DNA of 64,000 bases from Pycnopodia helianthoides (GCA_032158295.1 CM063249.1:10997139-11061138); one strand, 5' to 3'. Positions 11,690 to 23,815 are shown, counted from the stretch's first letter. The notes: generated from the letters alone by a model not told the origin. Made by a program: numbers and translations.

Positions 11690-11735
11690 ATCTCCTGAAG
11701 ACGAGCAGAGTATACTGTTCGAAACGTCGAGACCA
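11690..11735 (+). ncRNA. Hammerhead ribozyme-like motif, minimal type I
   Basis: The core half CTGAAGA is at 11695-11701. A hairpin of GAGCAG and CTGTTC with a six-base loop follows at 11703-11720, then GAAAC at 11721-11725 and GTC at 11726-11728. TCTC at 11691-11694 can pair with GAGA at 11729-11732 as stem I. This is the CUGANGA / stem II / GAAA / N-UH order of a type I hammerhead with almost no stem III, the form reported from Penelope-like retroelements. An unpaired C at 11702 between core and stem II is not canonical, so activity is uncertain. Confidence 0.5.
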
Positions 11736-12498
11736 AACGGGGTCTTCTCAGAGCCAACACTCAAACAAAAGAGATTTACACATGGTTGTACCCGCAAGTT
11801 TACTATAAGTTAACCAGTTGAAGATTGAAGATGCCAGTCAAATTCTCTGTGCATATTATGTAAACCCATCTATAGATAAATCTTGGTGCTTTGTACAACC
11901 AAGCCCTAAGAATCCCATGGTTATATGTTTGTTGCTTTTAGCATCATCACCCCCCGAGCACTCATCCCTGCGATCGCATCTTCAAACTCATAAGCCTCGC
12001 TTGTCTCTTCCTCCTACGTCAAGACCTGCATGCTTGGTCCCTCCGTAGTATGCAAAGAATTCGCCCACCAAGAGAGACTCGTATAGCAAATAGTAAGAGA
12101 GTGCGGTGTCCTATTTTTTTTAGAGTCAGTCGGGGGACTGGGGTCGTATGGCATTCGGGCGGCTGAGGTTTTAGTATCCTTGCTCTATGGTTTTAGCTAG
12201 AGTACTTGTCTACACAGCCTTGATATCAAGGCTACAAGGAAACAAGATTGGAAGTATACATTATTATCTGATTACCCAATGCATTCCAGTTGAAGTCAGT
12301 GCTGGATTGCTGTACATTTTGATGAGCAGATAGATATTGTGAATCGCTGTCGGACAACTTTCACATAGGACACTTTGGGCAAAGCGCCGAAACTATTGGG
12401 TAATAATGTCGACAAATTAAATTTACAATTTCTGTAAATGTCTTGTTATTTATAACATTGATTTTACTCATTGTCCTGCCAAGTAATATAAACTGTTT
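11736..12498. other. Non-coding stretch, no gene
   Basis: The remnant following the hammerhead-like motif may be the end of a decayed retroelement, but no reverse transcriptase sequence is visible. A perfect AGCCTTGATATCAAGGCT palindrome is at about 12211-12228. Confidence 0.35.
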
Positions 12499-12902
12499 AT
12501 AGACAGTCGATACTTTGGGTAATTCAACTCAAGAAATATATTACCATAATAAACTATACTTTTGGTAATGAGCACCTGAGAGCTGCTGATGGTGTAACAC
12601 ATTGTGAGAAACGACTCCCTCTAAAGTAATGTAGTTTTTGAGAAAGAGAGAGATAAATTTTCACTAAAATATTTGAATCTGAGAAAGGCTTCAGACATGA
12701 AGCCTTTCTTGGGCGTTTTGAACGCAAACAATTCTATGCAACAAGGGTGGGTTTTTTCTGTCATCATTTTCTTGAAACTTCGATGACCAATAATTTGACC
12801 CCAAATTTTCACAGGGGTTTGCTATTTTATGGATATGTTGGGATACACCAAGTGAGGATACTGGTCTTTGACAATTACTAAAAAGTAAATCATGCCTTTA
12901 AA
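12499..12902. mobile_element. MITE with TTAA end, AGGCACTGGACAC family
   Basis: A diverged copy of 5924-6310. The shared words are GAGAGCTGCTGATGGTGTAA, TGTGAGAAACGACTCC and GATACACCAAGTGAGGA. Its right border CCTTTAA is shared with the next element. Confidence 0.7.
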
Positions 12903-13232
12903 GGTATTGTACACTTTTGGTAACAGCTCAAAATCAGTGTCCATATTTTGTGTGATTAAACATATGCATGAACAAACAAACCTGTGAAAGTTTGAGCTCA
13001 ATTGGTCATCGAGGTCACGAGAAAATAGTGAAAAGAGATCTTATGTGTTTTCTGTTTTATCAAATTATCGCGCGCGATATTGTTTTACTCGTTTCTCAGA
13101 AACGATAGCATTTTAGGCAGAAATATTTTAAGGAACCCTTTCTACCATTACTTTCTTTAAATCGTGTAAGTTATGTGTGAATCTGTGAACATTTTGTTTT
13201 TCGATCTTACCAATAGTGTACAGGGCCTTTAA
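12898..13232. mobile_element. MITE with TTAA ends, AGGCCCTGTACAC family
   Basis: The ends TTTAAAGGTATTGTACACTT and GTGTACAGGGCCTTTAA are inverted. The centre is the AATTATCGCGCGCGATA palindrome. It abuts the preceding MITE so tightly that both use one CTTTAAAGG junction, so one inserted at the TTAA border of the other. Confidence 0.75.
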
Positions 13233-14344
13233 GTACATCCTGTGCATTGGAGCTAGCAATGCGCACACCTTCATCACCGTCAAACGAAGCCTATAGAGCC
13301 ACCGGGAGCCAAAGTTTGGGGGGAAAAACCCAATGTGACACAACTATAGTGTGCAAATTCCATCAACTTGAATGAGTTCCCATCAGCTTGACAGTAATAT
13401 GCTATGGGATGGTTACCCGGTACATAAAAAAAAGTTTACAAGGATACCAAGTAGATTAGCACACGTTAAATTTTCTAAAGAAAAGTAATGATAAATCAGG
13501 GGGAAAAATATTAATTGTACGGCCTTGTAGTGTAACCATCGTACGGAATTAGTGACATAAAGTAAGACGATTGGAAAAGAGCAAAATGACGTAGGGAGAG
13601 CGTCGAAGACGCAGTTTTGACAACGCGGAAACAAATGACCCTTTCACCAATTACAAATCTCTCTGGCAGCCGACAATTAGCTTTTATTCAACCGTGTTTT
13701 GTACAGAGATGTACGTATTGTGTGTTTCGTTTTTAATCGTGTCCCACGTTCACCTTGACTGCCTGTCTGCCACGTTAATTATAGAATTCCATGGTTCACC
13801 TTATGGTTCGCATTGGCATCGTGACCTTCGTGTGGGAACATTTTGTTCATTACTAATGTTTTATTTGGGGGGTAATTTACTTAGGGAAAAAACTCAAAAT
13901 TTGTCTATCGGGTTGTTTGTATTGAATGTAAATCTGTTTAGAAATTACGAATGGGAATATTTCATTTGGACTATTTTAGTATAGGCGTTTTTTAGGGGAT
14001 CTATCGATTCTAAATGGAAGTGACAATGACCAGCCATTGAACAAATACAAAGTTTTGGGGTGGCATGTTTGTTTTTGTTTTTCAAATCGAGGTTCCACAA
14101 AAACAGATTATGTTTAAACACCTGAATACGATTATTCATTTTTTAACTTGCTTTGCAGACACGGTATTGTGTACACTTAATCGTCAATCCCCAGACAAAT
14201 CTTATCAAATAGAACACGTTGCCTTGGATTGGGCGGATTAGGCTATATACAAAGCATTTTAAAGCATTTGTTAGGGAATTAATAGGTTGGAAAGACGTTT
14301 TAAAAGTAGAATATAATGATCAACACAAATATGCCTCGAAATAG
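13233..14344. other. Non-coding stretch, no gene
   Basis: AT-rich DNA without a recognisable repeat border. The open frame 13694-13984 shows no domain. Confidence 0.35.
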
Positions 14345-14455
14345 TGTGGTTTTCCATTTTACTTCGTGAACTAACACAGTCCAAGTGTAGGCTATAGAAC
14401 CAAATTTGTTGACTCCACAAAATGGCGGACTATGTTAGTTCACGAAGTAAACGGG
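14345..14455. mobile_element. Short hairpin MITE
   Basis: The left arm GTGGTTTTCCATTTTACTTC continues through GTGAACTAACACAGTCC. The inverse GGACTATGTTAGTTCACGAA continues to GGGAAACCAC after a spacer of about 38 bp. Confidence 0.7.
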
Positions 14456-15202
14456 AAACCACGCAATGTCCAAGCATATTATGACCTACGCTATACTACT
14501 CCATAATTATGACTTCTTCTTCTTCTTTTTTTCCGATGTCCCTTTAACGCTTCCGTAGTGAACCACTTATTATTCATTTCTTTATTGTCCACTCTTTAAA
14601 GAGACAAAGACGGAAAATGTACATGTCTACAAATTGATTAAAGCTCCAGAACAGCAGGACAGTAAATATTACAAGTAAATATACGTGTGGGGAAATGTTT
14701 AGAACGCTTGACGCACAGCTCAAAGCCAAAAACCAGAGTTGCCCATGAAGATGGCGTCTATCGGGGATTATAACACCCCTTACAAATATTCTGCCTTTTG
14801 ATTGGTTTAGAGCGCGTCACATGATATGTCTTAGTTTTACTAGAAACCGCGCGCGGACCGCGCGGTACTATCACACGGCCGCCGATGTACTATTCAACGA
14901 TAGCCTAGCGACCGATGTACTAGTGCATGGATACCCTGGTACCCTGACTACATTGACTTCAAACATTGAATTAAATGAGCTGCTTGACAACCTCGAACCC
15001 GGTGTAAGAACAAAATATGTGCACTTGAAATACGGTTTAGAGAACGAACGTAACAGCAGTAGCTGGTACACCCTCTTATTTTGTCAAAACTCGGTATTTC
15101 AACGTAAGATTTTACAGTTCTTGTTTGACGATTGATTGCCACGTACGTAAAGTTTGTGTGAATTAATTTTATTAAAGTATATAGATAGAAACAAAGGAAG
15201 AG
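14456..15202. other. Repeat-rich stretch with a 104-codon open frame
   Basis: The frame 14821-15135 (MICLSFTRNRARTARYYHTA at its start) is open on the plus strand, and two other frames are open on the minus strand over the same bases. No domain is recognised. CCGCGCGCGGACCGCGCGG at 14847-14866 is strikingly CpG-rich. TTGACGCACAGC at 14708 and GATGGCGTCTATCGG at 14749 resemble the right arm of the element at 15430-15659, so the area is probably decayed transposon sequence. Confidence 0.35.
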
Positions 15203-15392
15203 GTGTTATAAAACAAATATTGACTGCTTTGTCTCGTGCGTAGTAAAACTAGTCACTCTCGGTGATTCCCCGGAGCCGCCTATCTTCCCTCGGCTTCGCC
15301 TCGGGAAGATAGGCAGCTCCGGGGATCACCTCGAGTGACTAGTTTTACTATGCCACTCGAAGCAGTCAATATTTGTATACTAGTGCATAACA
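15203..15392. mobile_element. Hairpin MITE with arms of about 90 bp
   Basis: The outer ends GTGTTATAAAACAAATATTG and CAATATTTGTATACTAGTGC are inverted. The inner arms TAGTAAAACTAGTCACTCTC and GAGTGACTAGTTTTACTA continue through CCGGAGCCGCCTATCTTCC to a 12-base loop at about 15292-15303. Folded, it would be one long stem. Confidence 0.85.
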
Positions 15393-15429
15393 CTGGTGCG
15401 GAATTCTACCAGGGAGGTGTAACCGACCA

Positions 15430-15659
15430 ATAGATAGGTTGCAGTGTGACGTAAATCGGCCATCTTTACGGGCAGTTTAGAACAAACAGTCGTGCGTTTC
15501 GTGTGAGAACGGCGTGCAACACGCGCGCATTTCACGAAACTCATTGCAGGATTGGCCAGTGAACAACGCGGCTGCGTTAATAAGTTGAGCGTTTGACGCA
15601 CCTGCAAGCCAAAATGCAATTTGCCCGTAAAGATGGCGTCAACTGGGAACTATCTATAG
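15430..15659. mobile_element. MITE, ATAGATAGGTTGCAGTGTGAC family
   Basis: It runs from AATAGATAGGTTGCAGTGTG to ACTGGGAACTATCTATAG and contains GCCATCTTTACGGGCA / TGCCCGTAAAGATGGC inverted arms. A nearly identical copy in reverse orientation is at 18151-18381. Open frames of 63-79 codons in both copies come from this shared sequence and are not genes. Confidence 0.85.
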
Positions 15660-16544
15660 TAATTCGGGAAGAAACAGAGGAAAAGTAACTGAAAGGTCAT
15701 GCACGATTGTAGGTTGGTAGGCTCAAAATGTCACAGATCGTGTTGTCTTCGTTTGTTGTTTTTACAGAGAGCAGGAAATGTGCTGTAATGGCCGAATGAA
15801 CAAACAGGAATTTCCTCGATTTACCAGACAGATTACTGACAGGAAACTTCCTGATAGTGCACCTTTACAAAATAAACATTTTGGTCGGTCATTGTTTTTT
15901 GGGGCTCTTATTTGTGGCGGCCATCATGGATTATTTTAGTCAATCTATGAGGAAAGGAATAGATGACCAAAACACTTTGATGATAACTGCTAAATCCCGT
16001 GGTTCAACCTCGGAGGCCTTTCACGTTCGTATTTAAATACTACAGTTACAGCACAGAGGAAGAGTCCTACCATAGGGCCAGATTTAACCACAATTTACGG
16101 CCAAATTTGGAGTTTACCAAAACACTACTCTCGCCTCACGGTAGTCCCACAAATTTGTAGTGGGGCGGTTGGGTGCAGGCGATACAACGCGTCCACGTGC
16201 GCCGTGTGCAAACTGAGACAACCCCAGCAAAGTAAATTGTTGTTTTCGTTTTATTATTAACGGGGAAATTTCCACTGATGAAAATAAATTGCACACGTAT
16301 TGATGGGGTTTTTTTTACGTATAGACTAAACTTAGTTCGAAAAGTTAATTTCAATCAGTGGTTTCTTAACGACCCTTAATAAATCGTCTTGGTTCTACAT
16401 AGTTTAATCTGGTTATACTGGTTTGTTAAAGTTTAACTAGACTTGTGATTTGTAACGTTTTGCTATAAAAAACTATTCAATAACTCAATTCGATCATTTT
16501 TTCCCCTAAGGTTTGGCATTATGTGCCTCCGTGTCTCCAGGAAA
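15660..16544. other. Non-coding stretch, no gene
   Basis: No open frame with coding character and no clear repeat border. Confidence 0.35.
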
Positions 16545-17290
16545 CTGGTGCTGGAACACTGATACCTAGGCCATGTGGAACACTGGTGCTTAGGGCCAAA
16601 ATGTAACACTGGTGCCTAGGCCCTGTGTAACACTGATGCCTAGGCCCTAGCTGTGTAACACTGGTGCCTAGGCCCTGTGTAACACTGATGCCTAGGCCCT
16701 AGCTGTGTAACACTGGTGCCTAGGCCCTGTGGAACACTGATGCCTAGGCCTGTGGCCAACACTGGTGCTTAGGCCAAATGTAACACTGGTGCCTAGGCCC
16801 TGTGTAACACTGGTGCCTAGGCCCTAGCTGTGTAACACTGGTGCCTAGGCCCTGTGGAACACTGATGCCTAGGCCCTGTGGCCAACACTGGTGCTTAGGG
16901 CCCAAATGTAACACTGGTGCTAGGCCCAAATGTAACCTTGATGCATAGACCCTGTTGAACACTGATGCATAGGCCCTAGCTGTGGAACACTGGTGTCTAG
17001 GCCCTGTGGAACACTGGTGCATAGGCCTAGCTGTGAACACTGGGCCTAGCCCTAGCTGGGAACACTGGTGCCTAGGCCCCGTGGAACACTGGTGCCTAGG
17101 CCCCGTGGAACACTGGTGCCTAGGCCCCGTGGAACACTGGTGCCTAGGCCCCGTGGAACACTGGTGCCTAGGGCATACGGAACACTGTGCCTAGGCCTGT
17201 GGAACACTGGTGCCTAGGGATACGGAACACTGTGCCCAAGGCCTACGGAACACTGGTGCCTCCATGGTCGCAAAAACACCGATATGTCTA
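16545..17290. repeat. Minisatellite GTGGAACACTGGTGCCTAGGCCC, about 30 units
   Basis: Units of about 24-30 bp are centred on AACACTGGTGCCTAGGCCC. The variants TGTGTAACAC, TGTGGAACAC, TGTGGCCAACAC and AAATGTAACAC and the optional insert TAGCTG give higher-order pairs. Units become most uniform at 17050-17170 and decay to the right until 17290, the pattern of an array homogenised in its middle. Confidence 0.9.
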
Positions 17291-18150
17291 GGGCATATGG
17301 AACTCAATGGCTGTATAACCAGTACCAAGCTGTACCGGGTAATTACGGGAACTAGTTTTTTCGCGAATGTTCATTCAAAAGGAGTTTTTCAAAAGTAATT
17401 TTATGAAACACGTACTTTCCGTTCAATGTATGGTCTGACTTCTTCGCTCTGATTGTTTACGCGGCGAATTCCTCTGGATAGCCTTCCATAGTTACCGGAC
17501 ACAGTCAATCTTTCAACAGGTAGGTCACCTTTTCGTGACCCATGTGCTTTTCCCCTTTCGTTCACCCCGTTACACACACGTAACGTCCCCGGTTCAAAGC
17601 AAAAATAATTGTACATTTTGACGGAGTAGAATACAGGGAACTGGGTGCTGGGTTCAATTTTTAGGACGGTTAAATGTTGTTTCAGGGCATGAACTTGCAG
17701 AACGCTTAATCCCCCTTGGGCTGCTTTTTTACCAGACGGTACTATTGTTCTTGCCTAAGGGCCCTATGTCTGCTAGCAGTTATTCGTTCCAGGAAATAAA
17801 TGTTCCCCCTCAAATAGAAAACTTTTCCGAAGTCATACCTTAATTTCATCGAATCTCAGTGCAGATATTGCTCTTAGGGATTTGTTGTTTTAGAAATCTC
17901 AATATACAAACAATGCTTCCTTGGAATGGACGTTGATCAAACTACGCATTATTACATATATCAGTTTAATTATACAGGAATAAACTAAATGAATACAAAA
18001 ACTAAAACCATTTGGAAATGATAAACAGAAAAAAGGGCGAACCTTCATAATGCAAAAAGGCAGTGATGTAGTCAAGTACTTTTAGCTGATTCCCCGAAAA
18101 AATAGCCGAGTCCACGGGTGGCCGAGTACATTCTAAAACCTCCCGGGTCA
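17291..18150. other. Non-coding stretch, no gene
   Basis: No supported gene. CGAGTCCACGGGTGGCCGAG at about 18107-18126 is related to nothing else I can see here. Confidence 0.35.
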
Positions 18151-18381
18151 TATAGATAGTTCCCAGTAGACGCCATCTTTACGGGCAAATTGCATTTTGG
18201 CTTGCAGGTGCGTCAAACGCTCAACTTATTAACGCAGCCGCGTTGTTCACTGACCAATCCTGCAATGGGTTTCGTGAAATGCGCGCGTGTTGCACGCCGT
18301 TCTCACACGAAACGCACGACTGTTTGTTCTAAACTGCCCGTAAAGATGGCCGATTTACGTCACACTGCAACCTATCTATAG
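18151..18381. mobile_element. MITE, ATAGATAGGTTGCAGTGTGAC family, reverse copy
   Basis: Reverse-orientation partner of 15430-15659 with very few differences. It starts ATAGATAGTTCCCAGTAGAC and ends CACTGCAACCTATCTATA. The similarity suggests both copies inserted recently. Confidence 0.85.
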
Positions 18382-18512
18382 TTGACCCGGATTCCGGATG
18401 CCGTGGGGCCGCCGACCCATCAATGGGTCAGTATGACCTAGAATCTGTTTCGATCATGAGTCAAACTGGCGCAGCATTTGAAATCGCGTGCAAGTACATT
18501 TAAAGCCGTATT

Positions 18513-18617
18513 ATTGACTAATGACTACGAGTCCGAGTCAATCGTAATTGGAGTATTGACTAATGACTACGAGTCCGAGTCACTAAGTCGAGTATCGAGT
18601 AATGACTTCGAGTCATT
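18513..18617. repeat. Tandem duplication of GACTAATGACTACGAGTCCGAGTC
   Basis: Two units of about 48 bp share TGACTAATGACTACGAGTCC, followed by a third degenerate GTAATGACTTCGAGTC unit. It lies immediately before the MITE at 18618. Confidence 0.7.
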
Positions 18618-18835
18618 CTTAAAGGAACATTACAGAATTGTTTTTTTCTAACAAAACAGTTGCTGGCAGTGTAAGCACTTTATGTAATCCACCATATACA
18701 TAAAGTGACAAACCTGTAGAAGTTTGCGATCGATCGGCCATCTGGGTCACGAGAAAATAGTGAAAAACCGATTACACATTTGCATGAAATCATATAGATT
18801 CAACAAACGAATAAAACGGTCACTGAGAACCGAGA
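18618..18835 (+). mobile_element. Left half of a TTAA-bordered MITE, interrupted by the macrosatellite
   Basis: The sequence TTAAAGGAACATTACAGAAT to GGTCACTGAG matches the first 215 bp of the complete copy at 26007-26402. Similarity ends at the central TCACTGAG, exactly where the 21-bp minisatellite begins. The right half of the MITE is absent on the far side of the array. Confidence 0.8.
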
Positions 18836-19625
18836 ACGAGTATACCGAGTATACCGAGTACCGAGGGGAGTATACTGAGTGAGGAGGGGAGTATACCGAG
18901 TACCGAGGGGAGTATACTGAGTGAGGAGGGGAGTATACTGAGTGAGGAGGGGAGTATACTGAGTGAGGAGGGGAGTATACTGAGTGAGGAGGGGAGTATA
19001 CTGAGTACCGAGGGGAGTATACTGAGTGAGGAGGGGAGTATACCGAGTACCGAGGGGAGTATACTGAGTACCGAGGGGAGTATACTGAGTGAGGAGGGGA
19101 GTATACTGAGTGAGGAGGGGAGTATACTGAGTACCAAGGGGAGTATACTGAGTGAGGAGGGGAGTATACTGAGTACCGAGGGGAGTATACTGAGTGAGGA
19201 GGGGAGTATACCGAGTACCGAGGGGAGTATACTGAGTGAGGAGGGGAGTATACTGAGTGAGGAGGGAAGTATACTGAGTACCGAGGGGAGTATACTGAGT
19301 GAGGAGGGGAGTATACTGAGTACCGAGGGGAGTATACTGAGTGAGGAGGGGAGTATACCGAGTACCGAGGGGAGTATACTAAGTGAGGAGGGGAGTATAC
19401 CGAGTACCGAGGGGAGTATACCGAGTACCGAGGGGAGTATACTGAGTGAGGAGGGGAGTATACTGAGTACCGAGGGGAGTATACTGAGTGAGGAGGGGAG
19501 TATACCGAGTACCGAGGGGAGTATACTGAGTACCGAGGGGAGTATACTGAGTGAGGAGGGGAGTATACTGAGTACCGAGAACGAATATACTGAGTACCGA
19601 GAACGAATATACTGAGTACCGAGGA
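18835..19625. repeat. 21-bp minisatellite, macrosatellite unit 1
   Basis: Two 21-bp repeat types alternate: GGAGTATACTGAGTACCGAGG and GGAGTATACTGAGTGAGGAGG. A minor variant has ATACCGAG in place of ATACTGAG. Each carries the palindrome GTATAC. Because 21 is divisible by three and no stop occurs in most frames, open frames of about 290-310 codons run through all three minus-strand frames. Their peptides are pure repeat (SVYSPPH, SLSILPS, TQYTPLL), so I do not call genes. Confidence 0.9.
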
Positions 19626-20169
19626 CTGAGTACCAAGTACCAACACCAAATAGGTTGGGTAAAACAAAATAAAAGTGTTGAACCATCAGTTGAGAGGAGA
19701 GTGTAGCACGCTAAAAAATACTTGACACGCCTGACCTCAGACGAGCTACCACCAAGAACCGCACCCAAACAATCATTCAAAAAGCAATAAATAATGGAAA
19801 AACTATACAAAGCGAAGTCTGAAATGCCTGGGTACTGACATATGCAGCTTATTCGTCCATTTAAGGTAGGTTGACTGCTGTGTAGCTACTAAATGTGTTT
19901 CCCTGACTTCACTTAGACGTTTTCAGAGCCCGGGCACACACTTTTTGTTCAATTCAAACGCTTTTTTTAAAAGGCAACAACATTAATCAAACAGAATATA
20001 CCACGCACCGGTGTGTTTGAATGAACCTTTGAATTAATATTTGCTGTATACATTTTCCAGGTGGTATTTTCTGCAAAGATGAGAATGAAATAGTGAAAAA
20101 CCGATTACACATTTGCATGAAATCATTTAGATTCAACAAACGAATAAAACGGTCACTGAGAACCGAGAA

Positions 20170-21010
20170 CGAGTATACCGAGTATACCGAGTACCGAGGG
20201 GAGTATACTGAGTGAGGAGGGGAGTATACCGAGTACCGAGGGGAGTATACTGAGTGAGGAGGGGAGTATACTGAGTGAGGAGGGGAGTATACTGAGTGAG
20301 GAGGGGAGTATACTGAGTGAGGAGGGGAGTATACTGAGTGAGGAGGGGAGTATACTGAGTACCGAGGGGAGTATACTGAGTGAGGAGGGGAGTATACCGA
20401 GTACCGAGGGGAGTATACTGAGTGAAAAGGGGAGTATACTGAGTGAGGAGGGGAGTATACTGAGTACCAAGGGGAGTATACTGAGTGAGGAGGGGGAGTA
20501 TACTGAGTACCGAGGGGAGTATACTGAGTGAGGAGGGGAGTATACCGAGTACCGAGGGGAGTATACTGAGTGAGGAGGGGAGTATACTGAGTGAGGAGGG
20601 AAGTATACTGAGTACCGAGGGGAGAATACTGAGTGAGGAGGTGAGTATACTGAGTGAGGAGGGGAGTATACTGAGTGAGGAGGGGAGTATACTGAGTACC
20701 AAGGGGAGTATACTGAGTGAGGAGGGGAGTATACTGAGTACCGAGGGGAGTTTACTAAGTGAGGAGGGGAGTATACCGAGTACCGAGGGAGATACCGAGT
20801 ACCGAGGGAGTATACTGAGTGAGGAGGGGAGTATACTGAGTACCGAGGGGAGTATACTGAGTGAGGAGGGGAGTATACCGAGTACCGAGGGGAGTATACT
20901 GAGTACCGAGGGGAGTATACTGAGTGAGGAGGGGAGTATACTGAGTACCGAGAACGAATATACTGAGTACCGAGAACGAATATACTGAGTACCGAGGACT
21001 GAGTACCAAG
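20170..21010. repeat. 21-bp minisatellite, macrosatellite unit 2
   Basis: Same repeat types as unit 1. Variants such as GTGAAAAGG, GAGTTTACTAAG and a shortened GGGAGATACCGAG near 20788 break the 21-bp phase, so the long minus-strand frames switch peptide register part-way. Confidence 0.9.
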
Positions 21011-21537
21011 TACCAACACCAAATAGGTTGGGTAAAACAAAATAAAAGTGTCGAACCATCAGTTGAGAGGAGAGTGTAGCACGCTAAAAAATACTTGACA
21101 CGCCTGACCTCAGCTACCACCAAGAACCGCACCCAAACAATCATTCAAAAAGCAATAAATAATGGAAAAAACTATACAAAGCGAAGTCTGAAATGCCTGG
21201 GTACTGACATATGCAGCTTATTCGTCCATTTAAGGTAGGTTGACTGCTGTGTAGCTACTAAATGTGTTTCCCTGACTTCACTTAGACGTTTTCAGAGCCC
21301 TGGCACACACTTTTTGTTCAATTCAAACGCTTTTTTTAAAAGGCAACAACATTATCAAACAGAATATACCACGCACCGGTGTGTTTGAATGAACCTTTGA
21401 ATTAATATTTGCTGTATACATTTTCCAGGTGGTATTTTCTGCAAAGATGAGAATGAAATAGTGAAAAACCGATTACACATTTGCATGAAATCATTTAGAT
21501 TCAACAAACGAATAAAACGGTCACTGAGAACCAAGAA

Positions 21538-22360
21538 CGAGTATACCGAGTATACCGAGTACCGAGGGGAGTATACTGAGTGAGGAGGGGAGTATACCGA
21601 GTACCGAGGGAGTATACTGAGTGAGGAGGGGAGTATACTGAGTGAGGAGGGGAGTATACTGAGTGAGGAGGGGAGTATACTGAGTACCGAGGGGAGTATA
21701 CTGAGTGAGGAGGGGAGTATACCGAGTACCGAGGGGAGTATACTGAGTACCGAGGGGAGTATACTGAGTGAAAAGGGGAGTATACTGAGTGAGGAGGGGA
21801 GTATACTGAGTACCAAGGGGAGTATACTGAGTGAGGAGGGGAGTATACTGAGTACCGAGGGGAGTATACTGAGTGAGGAGGGGAGTATACCGAGTACCGA
21901 GGGGAGTATACTGAGTGAGGAGGGGAGTATACTGAGTGAGGAGGGAAGTATACTGAGTACCGAGGGGAGTATACTGAGTGAGGAGGTGAGTATACTGAGT
22001 GAGGAGGGGAGTATACTGAGTGAGGAGGGGAGTATACTGAGTACCAAGGGGAGTATACTGAGTGAGGAGGGGAGTATACTGAGTACCGAGGGGAGTTTAC
22101 TAAGTAAGGAGGGGAGTATACCGAGTACCGAGGGGAGTATACCGAGTACCGAGGGGAGTATACTGAGTGAGGAGGGGAGTATACTGAGTACCGAGGGGAG
22201 TATACTGAGTGAGGAGGGGAGTATACCGAGTACCGAGGGGAGTATACTGAGTACCGAGGGGAGTATACTGAGTGAGGAGGGGAGTATACTGAGTACCGAG
22301 AACGAATATACTGAGTACCGAGAACGAATATACTGAGTACCGAGGACTGAGTACCAAGTA
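21538..22360. repeat. 21-bp minisatellite, macrosatellite unit 3
   Basis: The order of variant repeats (GTACCAAGG, GTGAAAAGG, GAGGTGAG, GTTTACTAAG) matches unit 2 over long stretches, so units 2 and 3 derive from each other more recently than either does from unit 1. Confidence 0.9.
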
Positions 22361-22884
22361 CCAACACCAAATAGGTTGGGTAAAACAAAATAAAAGTGTC
22401 GAACCATCAGTTGAGAGGAGAGTGTAGCACGCTAAAAAATACTTGACACGCCTGACCTCAGACGAGCTACCACCAAGAACCGCACCTAAACAATCATTCA
22501 AAAAGCAATAAATAATGGAAAAACTATACAAAGCGAAGTCTGAAATGCCTGGGTACTGACATATGCAGCTTATTCGTCCATTTAAGGTAGGTTGACTGCT
22601 GTGTAGCTACTAAATGTGTTTCCCTGACTTCACTTAGACGTTTTCAGAGCCCGGGCACACACTTTTTGTTCAATTCAAACGCTTTTTTTAAAAGGCAACA
22701 ACATTATCAAACAGAATATACCACGCACCGGTGTGTTTGAATGAACCTTTGAATTAATATTTGCTGTATACATTTTCCAGGTGGTATTTTCTGCAAAGAT
22801 GAGAATGAAATAGTGAAAAACCGATTACACATTTGCATGAAATCATATAGATTCAACAAACGAATAAAACGGTCACTGAGAACC

Positions 22885-23815
22885 GAGAACGAGTATACCG
22901 AGTATACCGAGTACCGAGGGGAGTATACTGAGTGAGGAGGGGAGTATACCGAGTACCGAGGGGAGTATACTGAGTGAGGAGGGAGTATACTGAGTGAGGA
23001 GGGGAGTATACTGAGTGAGGAGGGGAGTATACTGAGTGAGGAGGGGAGTATACTGAGTACCGAGGGGAGTATACTGAGTGAGGAGGGGAGTATACCGAGT
23101 ACCGAGGGGAGTATACTGAGTACCGAGGGGAGTATACTGAGTGAAAAGGGGAGTATACTGAGTGAGGAGGGGAGTATACTGAGTACCAAGGGGAGTATAC
23201 TGAGTGAGGAGGGGAGTATACCGAGTACCGAGGGGAGTATACTGAGTGAGGAGGGGAGTATACTGAGTGAGGAGGGAAGTATACTGAGTACCGAGGGGAG
23301 TATACTGAGTGAGGAGGGAGTATACTGAGTGAGGAGGGGAGTATACTGAGTACCAAGGGGAGTATACTGATGAGGAGGGGAGTATACTGAGTACCGAGGG
23401 GAGTATACTGAGTGAGGAGGGGAGTATACCGAGTGAGGAGGGGAGTATACTGAGTACCAAGGGGAGTATACTGAGTGAGGAGGGGAGTATACTGAGTACC
23501 GAGGGGAGTATACTGAGTGAGGAGGGGAGTATACCGAGTACCGAGGGGAGTATACTAAGTGAGGAGGGGAGTATACCGAGTACCGAGGGGAGTATACCGA
23601 GTACCGAGGGGAGTATACTGAGTGAGGAGGGGAGTATACTGAGTACCGAGGGGAGTATACTGAGTGAGGAGGGGAGTATACCGAGTACCGAGGGGAGTAT
23701 ACTGAGTACCGAGGGGAGTATACTGAGTGAGGAGGGGAGTATACTGAGTACCGAGAACGAATATACTGAGTACCGAGAACGAATATACTGAGTACCGAGG
23801 ACTGAGTACCAAGTA
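22885..23815. repeat. 21-bp minisatellite, macrosatellite unit 4
   Basis: The longest inner array, mixing segments like those of units 1 and 3. Several one-base or four-base shortenings (for example TATACTGATGAGG near 23366) shift the frame. The right-hand spacer differs slightly from the others (CACCGGGTGTTTG for CACCGGTGTGTTTG). Confidence 0.9.

Noticed and set aside
14821..15135. A 104-codon frame with unbiased composition as a possible gene
   Set aside because: It overlaps transposon-related sequence, is open on both strands, and shows no recognised domain or splice context.
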